Below are positions 11,025 to 20,890 of a DNA stretch of 64,000 nt, in pieces. This stretch comes from Lepidostoma basale (Eukaryota; Arthropoda; Insecta; Trichoptera; Lepidostomatidae): NCBI GenBank assembly GCA_022606425.2, contig JAHDVF020001325.1, positions 1,054,001 to 1,118,000 on the forward strand, given 5' to 3'. The position numbers and the translations under genes were made by a program. Position 1 is the stretch's first letter. Each line of letters opens with the position of its first letter. Under the pieces are notes generated by a model. The model saw only the letters and a list, made by a program, of their open reading frames with translations, did no database searches and was not told where the DNA came from.

Positions 11025-11160
11025 GATATTTTGGCATCTAACTACATTTTATTAAAATTGCATAAATTCGATATTAAGTAGTGCGATACCGAATATTTTT
11101 AAAAGTATGATTAAATTTAATTAATTTAAATGATCTCTAATGCATCTAATGTTTCCATTT
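11025..11160. repeat. Diverged third copy of the 212-bp AT-rich repeat
   Basis: AAAATTGCATAAATTCG...AT..GTAGTGCGAT...GATCTCTAATGCATC parallels 8010-8090. It suggests the unit was once longer or was split by the 8.1-11.0 kb material. Confidence 0.4.
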
Positions 11161-11654
11161 TTTTATTTTTATTTAAGTATCCTCTGTAATATTTTGTGTT
11201 ACGTGTGCAATTCATTACCTTCGGTTATCAGTTGACAATATATGTTTAGAGATTAATTGTTAAATAAATTAATAACCAAGTGATAAATATTGCATTAATT
11301 TGATCATATCCAGGATGAATCGTGTTCCGTCCTAATTGTTAGATGGGCACGCAAAAATAATTTCCATTGCTTTTTCACATTATTTTTGTGATTCAATTGA
11401 TTGGATATTCATTTCATGTGCAGTGCGTAATAAATGTTGTATTATTACTGATATTTTCTTTTGTATTTTTTCTAGATATTCATTTCGGTCTTTCAAACTG
11501 AATTGAATCGTTTTTTAATACATTTTATTTTAATATATAAATTCCCCATAATTCTGGCATTTTGAACGATACAAAAATTTTAAGCTTACAAAGGCCAATA
11601 TTCTATAAAGTCCCATGAAATATACTTTTTAAATATACTGGGAAAGCATTTTTT
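11161..11654. other. Unassigned AT-rich DNA
   Basis: No recognised element. Confidence 0.35.
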
Positions 11655-12056
11655 TAAACTGTTATCCCGAGGTATTTTCAATCCAGGAATACTGAGAGAG
11701 CTAAATCTGTACGTTCCCCATAGTTATAGCAGAGCAAGGGGGCATATATTATTTTATGCCCCAAATTGCCGCACAGAGGCCCTTCGAAGTTCTCCTGTAT
11801 TGAAAGCGATTCGTCTCTTAAATGAGGTTGCAGAAGAGATAGACCTCTTTGGATGCAATTATGGCGAATTCGTAAATACCCTTATGATAAAGGCAGCAAG
11901 CAAATAACTGGCTTTTCCTATTCATAAGGTTCTATGTATATTTCCTTTGATATTCTTTTTTTTCACCCTTTACATCGATTTGGCTTGCGATGTAATGATG
12001 TAAGGAGTTTTTTCAACAAAATAATAATAATAATAATAATAATACTTTTATTGTTT
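11655..12056 (+). pseudogene. Jockey/CR1-like LINE C-terminus with (TAA)n tail
   Basis: Reads YVPHSYSRARG, APNCRTEALRSSPVLKAIRL, LNEVAEEIDLFGCNYGEF and then a stop. This is the typical C-terminal end of Jockey/CR1-group polyproteins (x.P..RT......P......N). The 3' untranslated part holds TTTACATCGATTTGGCTTGC and ends in (TAA)n at about 12030-12053. 5'-truncated. Confidence 0.7.
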
Positions 12057-12061
12057 ATCTT

Positions 12062-12190
12062 GTGCCTTGTCAGGTTACTAGATGTTGGCCATCACTTCTG
12101 CAAATGCTTCTCTGTCTTGCGTCGCCTGGAATAACTCCTCTTCACTCCTTATTCCAGTCTAGTCTTAAATATTGCGCAGCCAAGACGTTT
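12062..12190 (-). pseudogene. RTE-like LINE C-terminal fragment
   Basis: Reverse strand reads LDWNKE, then ARQREAFAEVMANI before a stop, like the last residues of RTE-type polyproteins. Only about 40 codons remain. Confidence 0.5.
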
Positions 12191-12814
12191 ACCTCCGGTC
12201 AGTTATTTCAAAATATTTGTTTAATAATATTTTTTTTATTGTTTGCTTACGAATTTTTAACCCACTGTAACAAACACAGGTGTGATACCAATTATTTTAT
12301 TATTTTCAAGGAATTCTGTATAGAATTGATCATTATCAACGCATTATAATTAAATAATATATGTAATTATAAACCTGAAAACCACATGAAAACGTTAAAA
12401 CGTTACAATGGACTTTAGTCATTAGAAGCATGAATCAAATTTTTGGATATAGTATTTCTAACGAAGGAAATGACACATCAATTGCATAAATTAACTTTTA
12501 ACATCAGAAATAATATATTACACGAAACATTTAACAAACAGATTTCATTTATTTTAGTATTTTAACGGTTTAATATGTTTGAATTTAGATTATCCATTGT
12601 TTTTGTGGTAACACTCTGATACTTAGGTTTTTTCATACTTTCTATCTAAGGGATTGGTTTGCATCCTAATATTTTAACTGGTTCCTGGGATGCCACTTGG
12701 ACATTTAATGTGGTAGTTTCGCGTTGCTTTCCACATTTGTATACTTTAACATTATTACCTGTGAAACACTGTTATTATATCACTATTTACTTATTTAGTT
12801 CAGCTGGTTGCAAC
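12191..12814. other. Unassigned AT-rich DNA
   Basis: No recognised element until the LINE J end. Confidence 0.35.
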
Positions 12815-13140
12815 AACGGTTTACAGCGTCATCACAGACTGTTTTATCTTTCAGCATCCAGAACCAATCTGCCTCTGGTGATGCCGGTGGGGAGAGCAAT
12901 CAAACTGCTGAACATGATCGCTTCGGAGATCGACGTCTTTCATATTCGTGAAAGAACGTTCAGAAGATAAATATATAAATACTCTTGCCTTTGGAGAGTA
13001 TCTTGTATTCCTAATGTCGAACCATCTCTCATGCGTTCCTGGGGTTATATATATTTTTTTATATTTTACCTGTTCTCAATAGAGATGCCATAATTGTTGT
13101 ATGAAATATCTTTTGAGAAAATAAACTGATTTGATTTGAA
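12815..13140 (+). pseudogene. LINE J (Jockey-like) C-terminus with TTTGA tail
   Basis: The open frame ends with RLFYLSASRTNLPLVMPVGR, AIKLLNMIASEIDVF and a stop at about 12968. The 3' UTR ends AAATAAACTGATTTGATTTGA. Sister copies at 24976-25515, 27385-27690, 40290-40440, 41740-42110 (all reverse) and 46596-47147. Confidence 0.8.
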
Positions 13141-13914
13141 ACGCAACAGCTGTATGTAAATTATGATAATAATAACAGCGTTTTATATGAAACGGTGAAT
13201 AAGTTTGTCATTTTTAAAGAAGTTCTTGGTATTAATTACTTAATAATTTGAATGTATTAAAAGAATATTTTAGTCTGATCTGATGCTTAGGCAAAGTACT
13301 TAGGTATAAACAATGGCCAAAGTAATGATATGTCATTGTAATGTTGAAGTGTTAAGGGATACTTGTTGTAGTATTTAATGTAAGAATACTGATTGAATGT
13401 ATTTAATATTTTTTTTATTTGTTATAGACGGAACAAAATACTTTTTTCATACAGACAGATTACTAGATCTAAAAATATTTTAATAGTAACGGTAAAAATT
13501 AAGGCTAAAACGAGTAAAGACTGTGATCACTATAAGAGTACAGGTGTGTACTATATGTAGATTATTAGAGAAGATGGACACTTTTATAGTCGTAAATAAG
13601 AATACAGGTATATAGAGTATTACAGAAAGAAGGAAATAATAAAATTAAGAATACAGGTACCTATATGAATTGTAATCCCTTTCGTGCTCAAATATATTTT
13701 TTCTTATGGGATATTATTTGCAATTTAATAAATGCATATTACTTTTCTTCTACATTCGCCATAACTTTGTGTTGTAGATGTTTAATTTTTTATATATACT
13801 TAGTATACCACACTCACCTTATTAAAATAAAAAATAAATAAAAAGTAAATACCAAATATGTTCGAACACACAAGTAATATTATAAAAATAAAAATATTAA
13901 AAATATTTAATTAA
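13141..13914. other. Unassigned AT-rich DNA
   Basis: No recognised element. Confidence 0.35.
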
Positions 13915-14372
13915 TACGAATGAAATCGTCAGTTTTCTAGAAGTTTTATTATATTTTATGGAAATGAAATGTTTCGCCCTTCTAAGGCATTATCAAATGT
14001 GACAATGACATTTGATAATGCCTTAGAAGGGTGAAACATGTCTTCTCCTTCTTCTTCCCTTTTTGTAGACTCAGGAGTCTGTTATTTCAGGCGGGTCCTC
14101 TTGAGATGCTGAACTCCAGCTTTCTCTCCACCGTTTCGGGGGTCTTCCTGGTCGGCGTTGTCCGTTTGGCGTTCCATGGAGAGCTATGTGTGGTATTCTA
14201 TATGAGCTCATCCTTTCTACGTGTTCATGCCAATCGCCGTCTTTGACGTCCCCATCTGACCACATCTTCGACCTCGCAGATTGCTCGGATTGCTGAGGGT
14301 GAAACATGTCATTCCCATGAAATATAATAAAACTTATAGAAAACTGACGTTTTCATTCGTATTAATGATTTA
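13915..14372. mobile_element. MITE-B palindrome split by a LINE H insertion
   Basis: Left arm AATACGAATGAAATCGTCAG to GGCATTATCAAATGT, centre GACAATG, right arm ACATTTGATAATGCCTTAGA onward, then after the insertion ATTCCCATGAAATATAATAA to CATTCGTATTAAT. Both arms carry a hammerhead-like set: TTGATAA (reverse strand 13990-13996; forward 14012-14018), a 5-bp stem II and GAAA. Confidence 0.85.
14043..14295 (-). mobile_element. LINE H insertion with 15-bp target-site duplication
   Basis: Flanked by AGGGTGAAACATGTC at 14028-14042 and again at 14296-14310. The GAA-type tail is at the left (forward TTCTCCTTCTTCTTCC), so the element lies on the reverse strand. It encodes WRESWSSASQEDPPE, GRPPKRW and HIALHGTPNGQRRPG, the C-terminus of the copy at 52998-53782. 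Target-primed insertion into a MITE-B is plain. Confidence 0.9.
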
Positions 14373-14429
14373 ATATGGAGTTTTACATCATTGTTCAAAA
14401 AAAAATTTTTTTTAATATTATTTAAAAAA

Positions 14430-14900
14430 TTCACAAATTTGGTCAGTTTTGACAGATATTAAAATTATTTATTTCGGAACGTTTATGCATTTGTTATATT
14501 AAATATTATGAATAAATTTAAAATAATAATTTTAAGTTCATATTAGAATCCAGGTTTAGGTTCAGGTTTAGGTCCAGGTTTTTAGATTAACTTACAACAA
14601 AGGAATAAATAGAAAATTTGACATGACGTTAAATTTTTTTGATTGTTTCGAATATTTTCTTTATTTTTATTGCTTTATTAATTTCTAAAATTTTGAGATT
14701 GCTCAAGGTTATATTTCTATTATTAATATGCAAAATTTTAACGCCATTATCTTTGAACGAATGATTTTTTTCAATGAGATGGTTTGTGAATTCTGAAAAG
14801 TTGTCATTAGAAAGACATCTTATGTGCTAAATTATTTTTGATTTAAAATTACGCATATAAAGATGAGCAATTATTACATTTCATTTGTAAAAAAAAGCTT
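14430..14900 (-). pseudogene. Penelope-like element, GIY-YIG endonuclease C-terminus
   Basis: Reverse strand, ending at TAA 14631-14629, reads YMRNFKSK, a stop, HIRCLSNDNFSEFTNHLIEK, NHSFKDNGVKILHI and NLKILEINKAIK. The order R.FK...H followed by F..HL...NHSF, ILH and LE.NK is that of GIY-YIG domains of Penelope-like retroelements, whose endonuclease follows the RT. The part downstream of the stop matches 24410-24700 in inverse orientation, which there runs into a hammerhead. Internal stops show it is dead. Confidence 0.65.
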
Positions 14901-14924
14901 TATTTAATAATTAAACAACTAACT

Positions 14925-15700
14925 AACTAACCATCATGCCGTAGGCAGAAAGAATAGACTGCCACACTTTTCTTTCCTGACATATTTCTCTCGCTTCCTC
15001 AACATTCATACATCGTGTCATGCACGCGCGTCGATTTCTCTGACTCCTCACATGGCCGACATTCAATATTTGATTTATTTGATCGTGCCACGTTTTCCTC
15101 GGTCTTTCTCTATTTCTGGTTCCATTTACATCATTAACATATAATTTTTTAGCATTCTTTCTTCATTCATTCTTTCCATATGTCCAAACCAAATTAATGA
15201 TCCTTTCATTATTTTGTTCATGACACCATCATTCGCACCGCATTCATTTCTTATATATTCATTCGACAGTCTATCATACACAGAGTATCCACACATTCGT
15301 CTAAGAGATCTCATTTCTACTGCATTTATTCTACTTTCATCCTCCTACTTTCATTCCATGCTTCGCTTCCATACATAAGGATCGGTAGAAGAACACCATT
15401 GTGCACTGCCATTCTAGCTTTTTTGGATAGGTTTTTGTTTGCGATGACAACTTTAAGTGCACCATTCACTTTGTTGCCTGCCCCAACCCTTCTTTCAATA
15501 TCTCTCTCCACTCGCCTATCTCTTGTCAACATACTACTTAAATACACGAACTCAACTACTTGCTCCGAATTTTCACCATTCACGCTAATGTTGCAGACTG
15601 TCGTGGTTTCTTCCTTTTCAAAAATCATTACTTTGGACTTATTAACATTCATCATCAGATCATTTCGCATGCATACCTCATACATACAATTCACCAGGAC
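14925..15700 (-). pseudogene. LINE G, longest copy: RT thumb region to (GTTA)n tail
   Basis: Forward strand begins AACTAACTAACTAACCATCA. Reverse-strand open frame 15694-15326 starts after the RT catalytic box and reads NVNKSKVMIFEKEE, FVYLSSMLTRD, ERDIERRVGAGNKVNGALKV and KARMAVHNGVLLPILMYGSE. A second frame (15314-15126) continues RSLRRMCGYSVYDRLSNEYI and WFGHMERMNEERM. At least one frameshift separates them. No YADD box remains. Confidence 0.85.
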
Positions 15701-15704
15701 TTGT

Positions 15705-15838
15705 AGTTATTTATTTATATTTATACAATATCACTGATGAAGGGCTTGTGTTTCCGAAATATGTTTGGTATTTAATTTTTTTTATTTTAATGCAATGAGT
15801 GTTGTAGGTATACTAAGTATATAAAAAAAAAACAGCAA
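15705..15838 (+). mobile_element. Family A terminal repeat (Penelope type)
   Basis: TATATTTATACAATATCACTG, then the ribozyme, then TTTAATTTTTTTTATTTTAA and GAGTGTTGTA. Same order as 24.7 kb and 56.0 kb. The mariner inserted just downstream. Confidence 0.7.
15729..15770 (+). ncRNA. Hammerhead ribozyme, family A, weakened stem II
   Basis: CTGATGA 15734-15740; stem II GGG.../TTCC of about 3 bp; GAAA 15756-15759; stem III ATATGT; H17 is T15765; stem I TATCA/TGGTA pairs with one wobble. All core bases are consensus, but stem II has lost two pairs relative to the 56.0 kb copy. Confidence 0.55.
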
Positions 15839-15841
15839 ATA

Positions 15842-15872
15842 TTAGGTCCTTACATATGAAATTGGCGTTTTG
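15842..15872 (+). repeat. Mariner left terminal inverted repeat
   Basis: Starts TTAGGTCCTTAC and is identical to the reverse complement of 17097-17127. Confidence 0.9.
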
Positions 15873-16030
15873 CCGTACTGGCAACTTTGATCTCAAATAT
15901 CTTCTCTTTGGTTAGGAATTCCAAATTCAAATTTATACAGCTATTTACTCAAGTATTTGTGTTTCGAAAATTATAATTCATTTGTTTTTTCCACAATTGT
16001 TTTTTTTCTTTGCGTCACTCAGTTTACAAA

Positions 16031-17127
16031 ATGGAAAACTTGAAATATCGCGTTATTTACGAGTACGAGTTCCACCGCGGCACCAGTGCTGCAGAAACGG
16101 CTCGAAGGATTAATGATGTGTATGGCGACGGTGCCGCAAAAGAAAACACAGTGCGTTTTTGGTTCCAACGTTTTCGTTCTGGAAATTTCGACCTGCAGAA
16201 CAAGCCCTGTGGACGGCCGGAGACCAAAGTTGATAATGAAGAATTGAAGGCTATTGTGGAAGCGGATCCATCGCAAACCACGTCCGAGTTAGCTGCAAGC
16301 TGCGGTGTTAGTGATAAAACTGTTTTAATCCACTTGAAGCAAATTGGGAAGGTGAAAAAGCTTGAAAGGTGGGTACCTCACGAATTGAGTGAAGCAAATC
16401 AACAAACGCGCGTTGACTGCTGCGTTGCATTACTCAACCGGCACAATAATGAAGGGATTTTGAATCGAATCATTACCCGTGATGAAAAGTGGATCCTGTA
16501 TGATAATCGGAAGCGCTCATCGCAATGGCTGAACCCTGCCGAACCAGCCAAACCATGCCCCAAGCGAAAATTGACTCCAAAAAGTTACTTGTGAGCGTTT
16601 GGTGGACTAGTGCTGGTGTCGTTCACAACAGCTTTCTTAAATCTGGCCAGACGATTACGGCAGATGTCTATTGTCAGCAACTGCAAACCATGATGGAAAA
16701 GCTAGCTGCTAAACAACCGAGGCTGGTTTATCGCTCCAGGCCACTGCTGCTTCATGATAACGCTAGACCACACACTGCACAACAGACGGCTACCAAATTG
16801 GGAGAGCTTCAATTGGGATGTCTAAGACATTCACCGTACTCTCCGGACCTTGCCCCAACAGATTACTATTTTTTTCGAAATTTGGATAACTTCTTGCAAG
16901 AGAAAAAATTCAACTCCGATGGGGCAGTCCAAACCGACTTCAAAGATTTTATTGATTCCCGTCCGAATGGTTTTTTTAGTAAAGGGATTGATGAACTACC
17001 TATGAGATGGCAAAAGTGCATAGATAGCAATTGTACATACTTTGATTTAATAAATATATTCTATTTAAAAAAAATCAACTTTATGTTCCTCCCATACAAA
17101 ACGCCAATTTCATATGTAAGGACCTAA
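16031..17127 (+). pseudogene. Mariner transposase, single frameshift
   Basis: Start is ATG 16031 (MENLKYR). The first frame carries the paired helix-turn-helix DNA-binding region (FWFQRFRSGN, GRPETKVDNEEL, SQTTSELAASCGV), the WVPHELSE linker motif and the first catalytic aspartate (RDEKWILYDN). It ends at 16594. The second frame resumes in SKKLLVSVWWTSAGV and holds HDNARPHTA and YSPDLAPTDYYFF; 34 residues separate the last two aspartates (DD34D). The shift fits loss of one A in the run at 16579-16583. The stop expected near 17049 is also read through (TTTGATTTAATAAA), so the frame runs into the right terminal repeat. Otherwise well kept; could be a sequencing error or a young dead copy. Confidence 0.92.
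17097..17127 (-). repeat. Mariner right terminal inverted repeat
   Basis: Ends GTAAGGACCTAA; perfect inverse of the left end, followed by TA. Confidence 0.9.
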
Positions 17128-17129
17128 TA

Positions 17130-17814
17130 TTACTGACTAATGTCAGTTATATTTGATAAAGAATTGTGTATTTGTTTTAATCGATCGGAACTTAAATCAA
17201 TCGTCAAAATCCTTCTTTACTTGAAAGTTTTGTCAAAAATTAACGTATCAGACGCATGACACTCAAAAACGAAATAACACATGTTTTTTCAGATTCAACT
17301 GGCAGTTAAAATTTCAACCGATAAAGTTGGTAAATGTTTTATCGTAATACCCAATAATGGCGCTAAATGACTGAACCGAATAAACTTAGGACACGTAATT
17401 TCCATTGATCTTTTTAGATCAATGTTAAAAGTGGGAATACGTATTCCCACCAGCCTCGAAAGGGAGAAAGAGGGATTAATAAATAAAAGTACTAAATATT
17501 GATGAAAACCTATGTTATCTATTATATAAAAATATTTTATATTTAATGGGAGTGACATGTTTCGCTTGCTTAGTTTTCTGTGTTCGTACGTACCTATCCC
17601 TTAATATTTATTATAATAAGTCTCTTGAAAATAAAAATGATTTATTTAGATATTTCGCAATATATTGTCGATAACATATATTAATTAATTCCAAAATATG
17701 TTTCATTGATAGAAGTTTATCGTAGTATAAATAGGCAAAAACCCGAATGTCGTCAAGACCGAGTTCGAGAATATTTTGAATAGGCCAAATCGAATGTGAA
17801 GAGTGCAGAGTAAC
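17130..17814. other. Unassigned, with a small MITE-B remnant
   Basis: ATGGGAGTGACATGTTTCGC at about 17547-17566 is a MITE-B arm fragment. The rest is unrecognised. Confidence 0.4.
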
Positions 17815-17957
17815 TATTATTTTAATTGCCATTTTATTGTCAAGTGAATTCTGCACCCGACCGAAGATAGTGTGACAATCACACTGCCATCGCCGGGAAT
17901 CGAACCCTAGTCCTTCGGGGTGGAAGTCAAAGCACTCGGCCACGTAGGTCGCGTTAT
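17815..17957 (-). mobile_element. SINE-T
   Basis: Reverse strand has GGTTCGATTCCCGGCGATGG with an intact RNA polymerase III B box, then GTGTGATTGTCACACTATC. The head GACCTACGTGGCCGAGTG keeps a partial A box. 3' end truncated relative to 44.4 kb. Confidence 0.8.
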
Positions 17958-17959
17958 GG

Positions 17960-18070
17960 GGATAGGTCGCACACAGGTCTTATACATCCGTACCTTGCTC
18001 TCTTGTCTCATATGTTGAGGTCTTACTTTTCTGTTGAGGTCGTGATAGTTGAAGACTTCATTACCCATGA
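17960..18070 (-). mobile_element. LINE H fragment
   Basis: GGTCGCACACAGGTCTTATA and the following TCCGTACCTTGCT match the reverse strand of the RIYKTCVRP region at 53360-53400. Confidence 0.65.
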
Positions 18071-18925
18071 TTCATATGATCCACAAATATTTGTTGATAT
18101 ATCTTAATAAAATCTTAATAAACATTCTAGCGTACAGACATGAGAATAGGGGTCCTCGATGATAAATAAACTGATTAAGATGAAATACAAATTAGAGCAT
18201 TGGTTACGGAACAAACATAATTATAAATTAAGTTGAATCTTCGTGGTAAGTCAAAGCATTGTACTGAGCACCTCTGCCGTTTATTTATCAAACTAAAAAG
18301 CTTACTCTTAGCCAGGACGCAAACCTCAAAACACCCCATAATGTCGAAAATAGTTTACAGATGTCGCTAACGAACATGTAACCACGAAAGTTTACAGCAT
18401 TTATAAAGTCATTTAGAAAACTTTCGCACGCCAGGCATATCGATCGGGTTACATTTATAATAAATTCAATGTTTTTCTTCAATATTGACATATACAAACT
18501 AGACTGATACGTGAAAAGGAAACCTACAGCTCTATATAATTATTTTGCGTTATCGCTTATGATCGGGCATTTTTATTATTAATATCTATCAACCTATTGT
18601 GAATATTTACATAAAATGTAATGACTATTTCTCGTATCAATATATGTGTTCAAAATACATAGATTATTAATATAAAAAAAGTAAATACATGTTTGTACAT
18701 TTATCGTGGTAACATTTAAAGTAATTTAAAGCGGAATAATGTAAACAGAGGAAATACATGAATTGTATTTTATATTAGCTATTATATAATATTACTTAAC
18801 ATATTAATAATTGTGTAATGTCTAGCCATTTTTGCACCTATACACATGGCATTTTAATCCAATAAATTAATTTACATTGAACTTTAATTGTATTTGTTTA
18901 ATATATATTGGGTGTATTATACTCG
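18071..18925. other. Unassigned; may include Helitron body
   Basis: AT-rich. The Helitron 3' terminus just downstream implies that some of this is non-autonomous Helitron, but no 5' TC end could be fixed. Confidence 0.35.
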
Positions 18926-18961
18926 AATATAGCAATAGCGAAGCGTTGCCGGGTCAGCTAG
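18926..18961 (+). mobile_element. Helitron 3' terminus
   Basis: Hairpin GCAATAGCGAAGCGTTGC followed by CGGGTCAGCTAG and host T. Helitrons end in a short hairpin and CTRR, inserting between A and T; this end closely matches 29636-29670. Confidence 0.65.
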
Positions 18962-18974
18962 TAAATTAAATAAA

Positions 18975-19125
18975 CACAAAAGTCCGGATCGTCCAGCTGA
19001 CATCTGCACCATAAAAATTAATATTATTTATTATATTATTTTTATTTTATTTTATTTTATGTTATTGTAGTTTATATTTTTTGATTTATATTTATTTTGT
19101 GGATATTGGACGATCCAAATATGGG
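18975..19125 (+). repeat. Dispersed repeat with AT-rich tail
   Basis: AAAGTCCGGATCGTCCAGCT and GACATNTGCACCATAAAAA recur at 45705-45760. Followed by (TTTTA)n-like sequence. Class unknown. Confidence 0.55.
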
Positions 19126-19129
19126 TGGG

Positions 19130-19277
19130 AGATGCCTATTGGTGGCGATGAGGTTCGCAACCCATCACGCCGCGTCTTCCGCGGGGGCGAAAAGAGAAGG
19201 ATAGAGTGCCACATCGGTTAAAGTGTGGCAGTCCATTCTTTCTGCCCACCCCTTCGGAGAGACGGCGTGATGGTTAG
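19130..19277 (+). mobile_element. S2 short element sharing the LINE G 3' end
   Basis: Starts GATGCCTATTGGTGGCGATG, then GGTTCGCAACCCATCACGCC and CGCGGGGGCGAAAAGAGAAG. The last about 60 bp (GTGTGGCAGTCCATTC to GACGGCGTGATGGTTAGT) are the LINE G 3' end. Confidence 0.8.
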
Positions 19278-19299
19278 TAAAGTAAAGTAACGTAAACAA

Positions 19300-19625
19300 T
19301 TGAATCCAGAGTCAGAAACGATACGGTGAGAGAAAAAACAAAGGTCACTGACAGCATCCACAGGGTGGCGACTCTAAAATTGCAATGGGCAGGTCACGTA
19401 ACCAGAAGCTCAGATGAAAAATGGACAAGAAGACTGCTGACTTGGAGACCGTGGACGGCAAAGAGAAGTGCAGGGTAACCACAACTACGGTGGAAGGATG
19501 ATCTGAACAGACACGTCGGAATAACCTGGATACAGTCTGCACAAGACAGAGTGACATGGAGGCGAATGGAGGAGGCCTTTGTCCAGGAGTGGACGGGAAT
19601 AGGCTGAGGAAGAAGAAGAATCCCT
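19300..19625 (+). pseudogene. RTE-type LINE C-terminus with (GAA)n tail
   Basis: Reads LKLQWAGHVTRSSDEKWTRR, LLTWRPWTAKRSAG, a stop, PQLRWKDDLNRHVG, QSAQDRVTWRRMEEAFVQEW and another stop. This is the typical end of RTE-clade polyproteins. Tail GAGGAAGAAGAAGAA. Confidence 0.8.
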
Positions 19626-19789
19626 GCAAGTACCATGTAATGAGATCATAGAGATAAATTATTTGTTACATTGTGTAAAATTGCATATTCTAAAATTCCA
19701 AATTATTATGTATAGTCCACTATACTTCAACATTATGAACTGTTAAAATATAAAACGCTTTTTATACAATCATATTATTTTTTTTAATT

Positions 19790-19834
19790 TCGCGACAGCT
19801 GTTTCGTCAACCGATGATGACATCATCAGGTATT
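19790..19834 (-). ncRNA. Hammerhead ribozyme, family E, left arm
   Basis: Reverse strand: CTGATGA at 19829-19823; stem II GTCA.C/G.TGAC; GAAA at 19805-19802; stem III ACAGCTGT; GTC then cleavage between 19794 and 19793. Core fully consensus; stem I weak. Confidence 0.7.
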
Positions 19835-19845
19835 ACAGTCATTGT

Positions 19846-19892
19846 AACACCTGATAATGTCAACATAGGTTGACGAAACAGCTGTCGCGAAA
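19846..19892 (+). ncRNA. Hammerhead ribozyme, family E, right arm (G8A)
   Basis: CTGATAA at 19851-19857 (G8 changed to A), stem II GTCAAC/GTTGAC intact, GAAA 19875-19878, ACAGCTGTC with cleavage expected after 19886. The G8 change should strongly reduce activity. Confidence 0.6.
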
Positions 19893-19940
19893 AATAAATA
19901 ATATATTTAAAATTATACCATAAACAACGTTTTGTGTTGT

Positions 19941-20329
19941 ATTTTAACAGTTTAATTTTATTATTATTTATTTGTTTTGGTATCAAAACACATTATTATG
20001 ATCCTTGCCGATGATCATCCTCCCCTCCGGAGGAGACTCGGATTTGATATTCCAAATGTGGAAGCTCTATTTTAATGTTTGTCTGTAACGAAATTGCAAA
20101 GGACCTAGAAAAGCATAACCAAATTAAATATCAGTAAAGTCGGATGTCGAAAATTTCGTGGTGCATAAATGTGCAGAGCTTTTGTCAAGTGTAAAGGTTA
20201 GAAAGGTCTCATGTTCGCGTCATGTGCTAAGGGGAAAAATAAACCACGTCATTCAGTTGATAATCATGGGCAAAATAGAGGGAAGTTGGAGAGTTGGTAG
20301 AAGGCGGTTGTCTTAGATGTAAAATATAA
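19941..20329. other. Unassigned
   Basis: Includes TCCTCCCCTCCGGAGGAGAC, a short perfect palindrome core near 20020-20034 of unknown meaning. Confidence 0.35.
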
Positions 20330-20446
20330 GAGAGTGAACAGAAATGAATTGAAACCTGTTACAATTGGCGCAGGACAGAGATGCTTTAGCTGCACTGTTC
20401 GCCAAATTTGGAGGAACCTGATACGGCACCAGAAGAAGAAGAAGAT
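20330..20446 (+). pseudogene. LINE C-terminal fragment with (GAA)n tail
   Basis: Reads QLAQDRDALAALFAKFGGT then a stop and AGAAGAAGAAGAAG at 20431-20445. A short end of an RTE-like polyprotein. Confidence 0.6.
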
Positions 20447-20739
20447 GAATGTGATAAATTGCATATTGAGAAAGTGTGTGTGACGGTCAATTCTATCCGT
20501 CCTCCATAGTGGCATTTTCTGCATATTTTTTACACAATGAAGGATTGAAAAGATCTAGGATATTAATTTAAATACAAATGTATATTTTTATTTAAATATA
20601 AACACTCAAAGATTACATTATTTATCTTAAATTGTGTCCATGGTCATTAAAAAAACAGTAGGTACTTTGTGAAAAAAAATTGTTCATTTCAAATTCAGAC
20701 CCAAAAGTTGTTGCAAAAATTTGAAAAATAAATAATGTT

Positions 20740-20890
20740 GCTTCAGTATGTCAATGACAACTAGCCTAGCGAAACCGGTCACTGTGGAAGTAAAGACAAA
20801 AGTAAGAAGTGGACTGAAAAAACACATTATTTTATTAAATTATTATTTAAAATGAACGCCCATCAAGAAATTTCAGTAAAATCATTAGAT
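20740..20890 (+). mobile_element. Family D element, decayed hammerhead
   Basis: ATGACAA (20754-20760), CTAG.CTAG stem, GAAA 20771-20774, ACCGGTC then ACTGTGG. GTGGAAGTAAAGACAAAAGT matches the opposite-strand copy at 45785-45860. Core position 3 is A, so dead. Confidence 0.55.

Larger units (their letters stand above)
15842..17127 (+). mobile_element. Mariner (Tc1/mariner, DD34D) transposon, complete
   Basis: 1,286 bp between TA target duplications (15840-15841 and 17128-17129). Terminal inverted repeats match perfectly for about 31 bp, beginning TTAGGTCCTTACATATGAAA at both ends. Carries one transposase gene with a frameshift. Length, TA target and perfect ends are typical of a recent mariner insertion. 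Confidence 0.95.
19735..19940. mobile_element. Family E foldback with two opposed hammerheads
   Basis: Inverted arms: TTTCGCGACAGCTGTTTCGTC at left (in part) and GACGAAACAGCTGTCGCGAA at right, with TACAGTCATTGTA at the centre. Each arm has a complete hammerhead layout. Confidence 0.8.

Noticed and set aside
14000..14045. Hairpin AATGACAT/ATGTCATT across the MITE-B centre as a structural signal
   Set aside because: The pairing needs the post-insertion sequence and is not kept in other copies (40.9, 35.7 kb), so it looks incidental.
16058..16065. TACGAGTA inside the mariner transposase gene as another 6-bp scar
   Set aside because: It encodes the Tyr-Glu-Tyr-Glu stretch near the N-terminus, which I believe is normal for this mariner lineage, so insertion is not supported here.
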